Below, piece after piece: positions 63,325 through 64,000 of a stretch of 64,000 nucleotides of DNA. Below the pieces are notes generated by a model. The model had not been told where the DNA came from. It saw only the letters and a list, made by a program, of their open reading frames with translations, and did no database searches. The stretch is taken from assembly GCA_001792895.1 (NCBI GenBank), contig MARA01000062.1:62001-126000 (forward strand), given 5' to 3'. How positions within the stretch are numbered: position 1 is the stretch's first letter; each line of letters opens with the position of its first letter. This DNA is from Lentinus brumalis (lineage: Eukaryota > Basidiomycota > Agaricomycetes > Polyporales > Polyporaceae). A program made the translations under genes and the position numbers.

Positions 63325-64000
63325 TCTATAGTTTGATAAAGTAGAATGGAAAAATCGAATTAATTGAACCCTAAAACAATATAAGCCGTTATATAAAAAA
63401 ATATTCCGCTATAAAACTATTCCTTTAAGAATAGTATAGGACTATATCACTATCTTGTCATTTTTAAGCATAAATTTATAGAATAAAAATAACTGATATT
63501 TAACTTGTAGTCTCTGAGAAATCTTATTTTTAGACTTTTATTTCACTATAGAAGTAGCATTAATATACTTCATCCACCATCCTCCGTTTTTATGGGGGAA
63601 AGAGGTGTGCAAAAATTTTTATCTTTAAAAATAATTTGTTTTCTGCTGATTGTCCATTACTATTTTAATCATTGTTACGTATACGTAGATTAAACTTTAG
63701 GATATCCCAGCATATAGTTAAATTCAAAACTACCTACACTAGTAAGGTAGTATTAAGGCCCTTCATACGGAGCAATTAAATGAGCTACTACTAAAGCAGC
63801 TAATAAGAAAGGTAATAAGTAGTGTAATGAAAAGAATCTATTTAATGTTGCATTTCCTACGCTGAACCCTCCCCAGATCAACTCGACTAAATCTTGTCCA
63901 AATACTGGGATAGCACTTAATAAATTTGTAATTACTGTTGCCAAATCTTTAATTTGCTTATTCTAGCTTTATATTAAGCTTAAATGTTTAAAACAAGCAA

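Larger units (their letters stand above)
59173..63941 (-). pseudogene. Duplicate 3' half of cob (exons 7-10 with introns)
   Basis: Exons at 63941-63771, 62690-62471, 61370-61325 and 59464-59173 mirror cob exons 7-10 with intact coding sequence. Exon 6 and earlier are not visible; the window ends inside the tail of intron 6. If the repeat stops there this is a 5'-truncated copy. If it extends, a second complete cob is possible. The sequence is not degenerate, so duplication is recent or homogenised. Confidence 0.88.
58411..64000 (-). repeat. Large inverted repeat, right arm (continues past window)
   Basis: Mirror of 25066-30657. It still matches at the last base of the window (TTGCTTGTTTT on the minus strand equals 25066 onward), so the true arm is longer than 5.59 kb. 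It carries partial cob, trnP, trnN and partial cox2. Confidence 0.95.

Overview
This window is part of a fungal mitochondrial genome. It is AT-rich and encodes respiratory-chain subunits (nad1, nad2, nad3, nad4, nad6, cob, cox2, a 3' piece of cox1), ATP synthase subunits (atp6, atp8, atp9), a free-standing rps3, the large-subunit rRNA (rnl) and 19 different tRNA genes, two of them present twice. Genes on both strands, rps3 outside the rnl introns, adjacent nad2-nad3 and a trnW with anticodon CCA fit a basidiomycete (Agaricomycetes-like) mitogenome of the large, intron-rich type; this taxonomic reading is inference. From memory, a roughly 6 kb inverted duplication has been reported for Phlebia radiata mtDNA, so the large repeat seen here may be that one or similar; I cannot check.

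Layout. 1-9.8 kb (minus strand): rnl, split by at least six introns, with its 3' end beyond the left edge. 10.0-12.2 kb: trnM and trnH (minus), atp9, trnC, trnR. 12.4-14.9 kb: nad1 with one intron, then trnI. 15.2-29.9 kb: cob, 385 codons in ten exons separated by nine introns (one group II with a reverse transcriptase/HNH protein, eight group I with LAGLIDADG or GIY-YIG ORFs). 29.9-30.2 kb: trnP, trnN. 30.4-38.9 kb: cox2, 249 codons in six exons. 39-41.4 kb: a chimeric ORF carrying the rps3 leader, a decayed plasmid-type DNA polymerase, trnG, trnW, trnD. 41.7-46.5 kb: atp6, a decayed LAGLIDADG gene, a chimeric ORF carrying the 5' end of nad2, and another decayed LAGLIDADG gene. 46.5-55.3 kb (minus): nad3, nad2, trnS, atp8, nad6, rps3, a cluster of eight tRNAs, nad4 with one intron. 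55.4-58.6 kb (minus): an orphan 3' end of cox1, an unusual KDD-repeat membrane ORF and a truncated copy of the cox2 5' end. 58.4-64.0 kb: an inverted copy of about 25.07-30.66 kb (3' half of cob, trnP, trnN, start of cox2), running off the right edge.

More than half of the window is mobile or once-mobile DNA. Most endonuclease ORFs are in frame with the upstream exon, so they are probably made as fusion precursors from unspliced RNA. Several are broken by short GC-rich insertions. Host genes use only TGG for Trp and the only trnW seen reads UGG, whereas several intron and plasmid-type ORFs contain in-frame TGA where Trp is expected. On three occasions the 5' leader or first codons of a resident gene (cox2, nad2, rps3) have been copied and joined to a small membrane-protein ORF, a pattern I consider the most interesting in the window.
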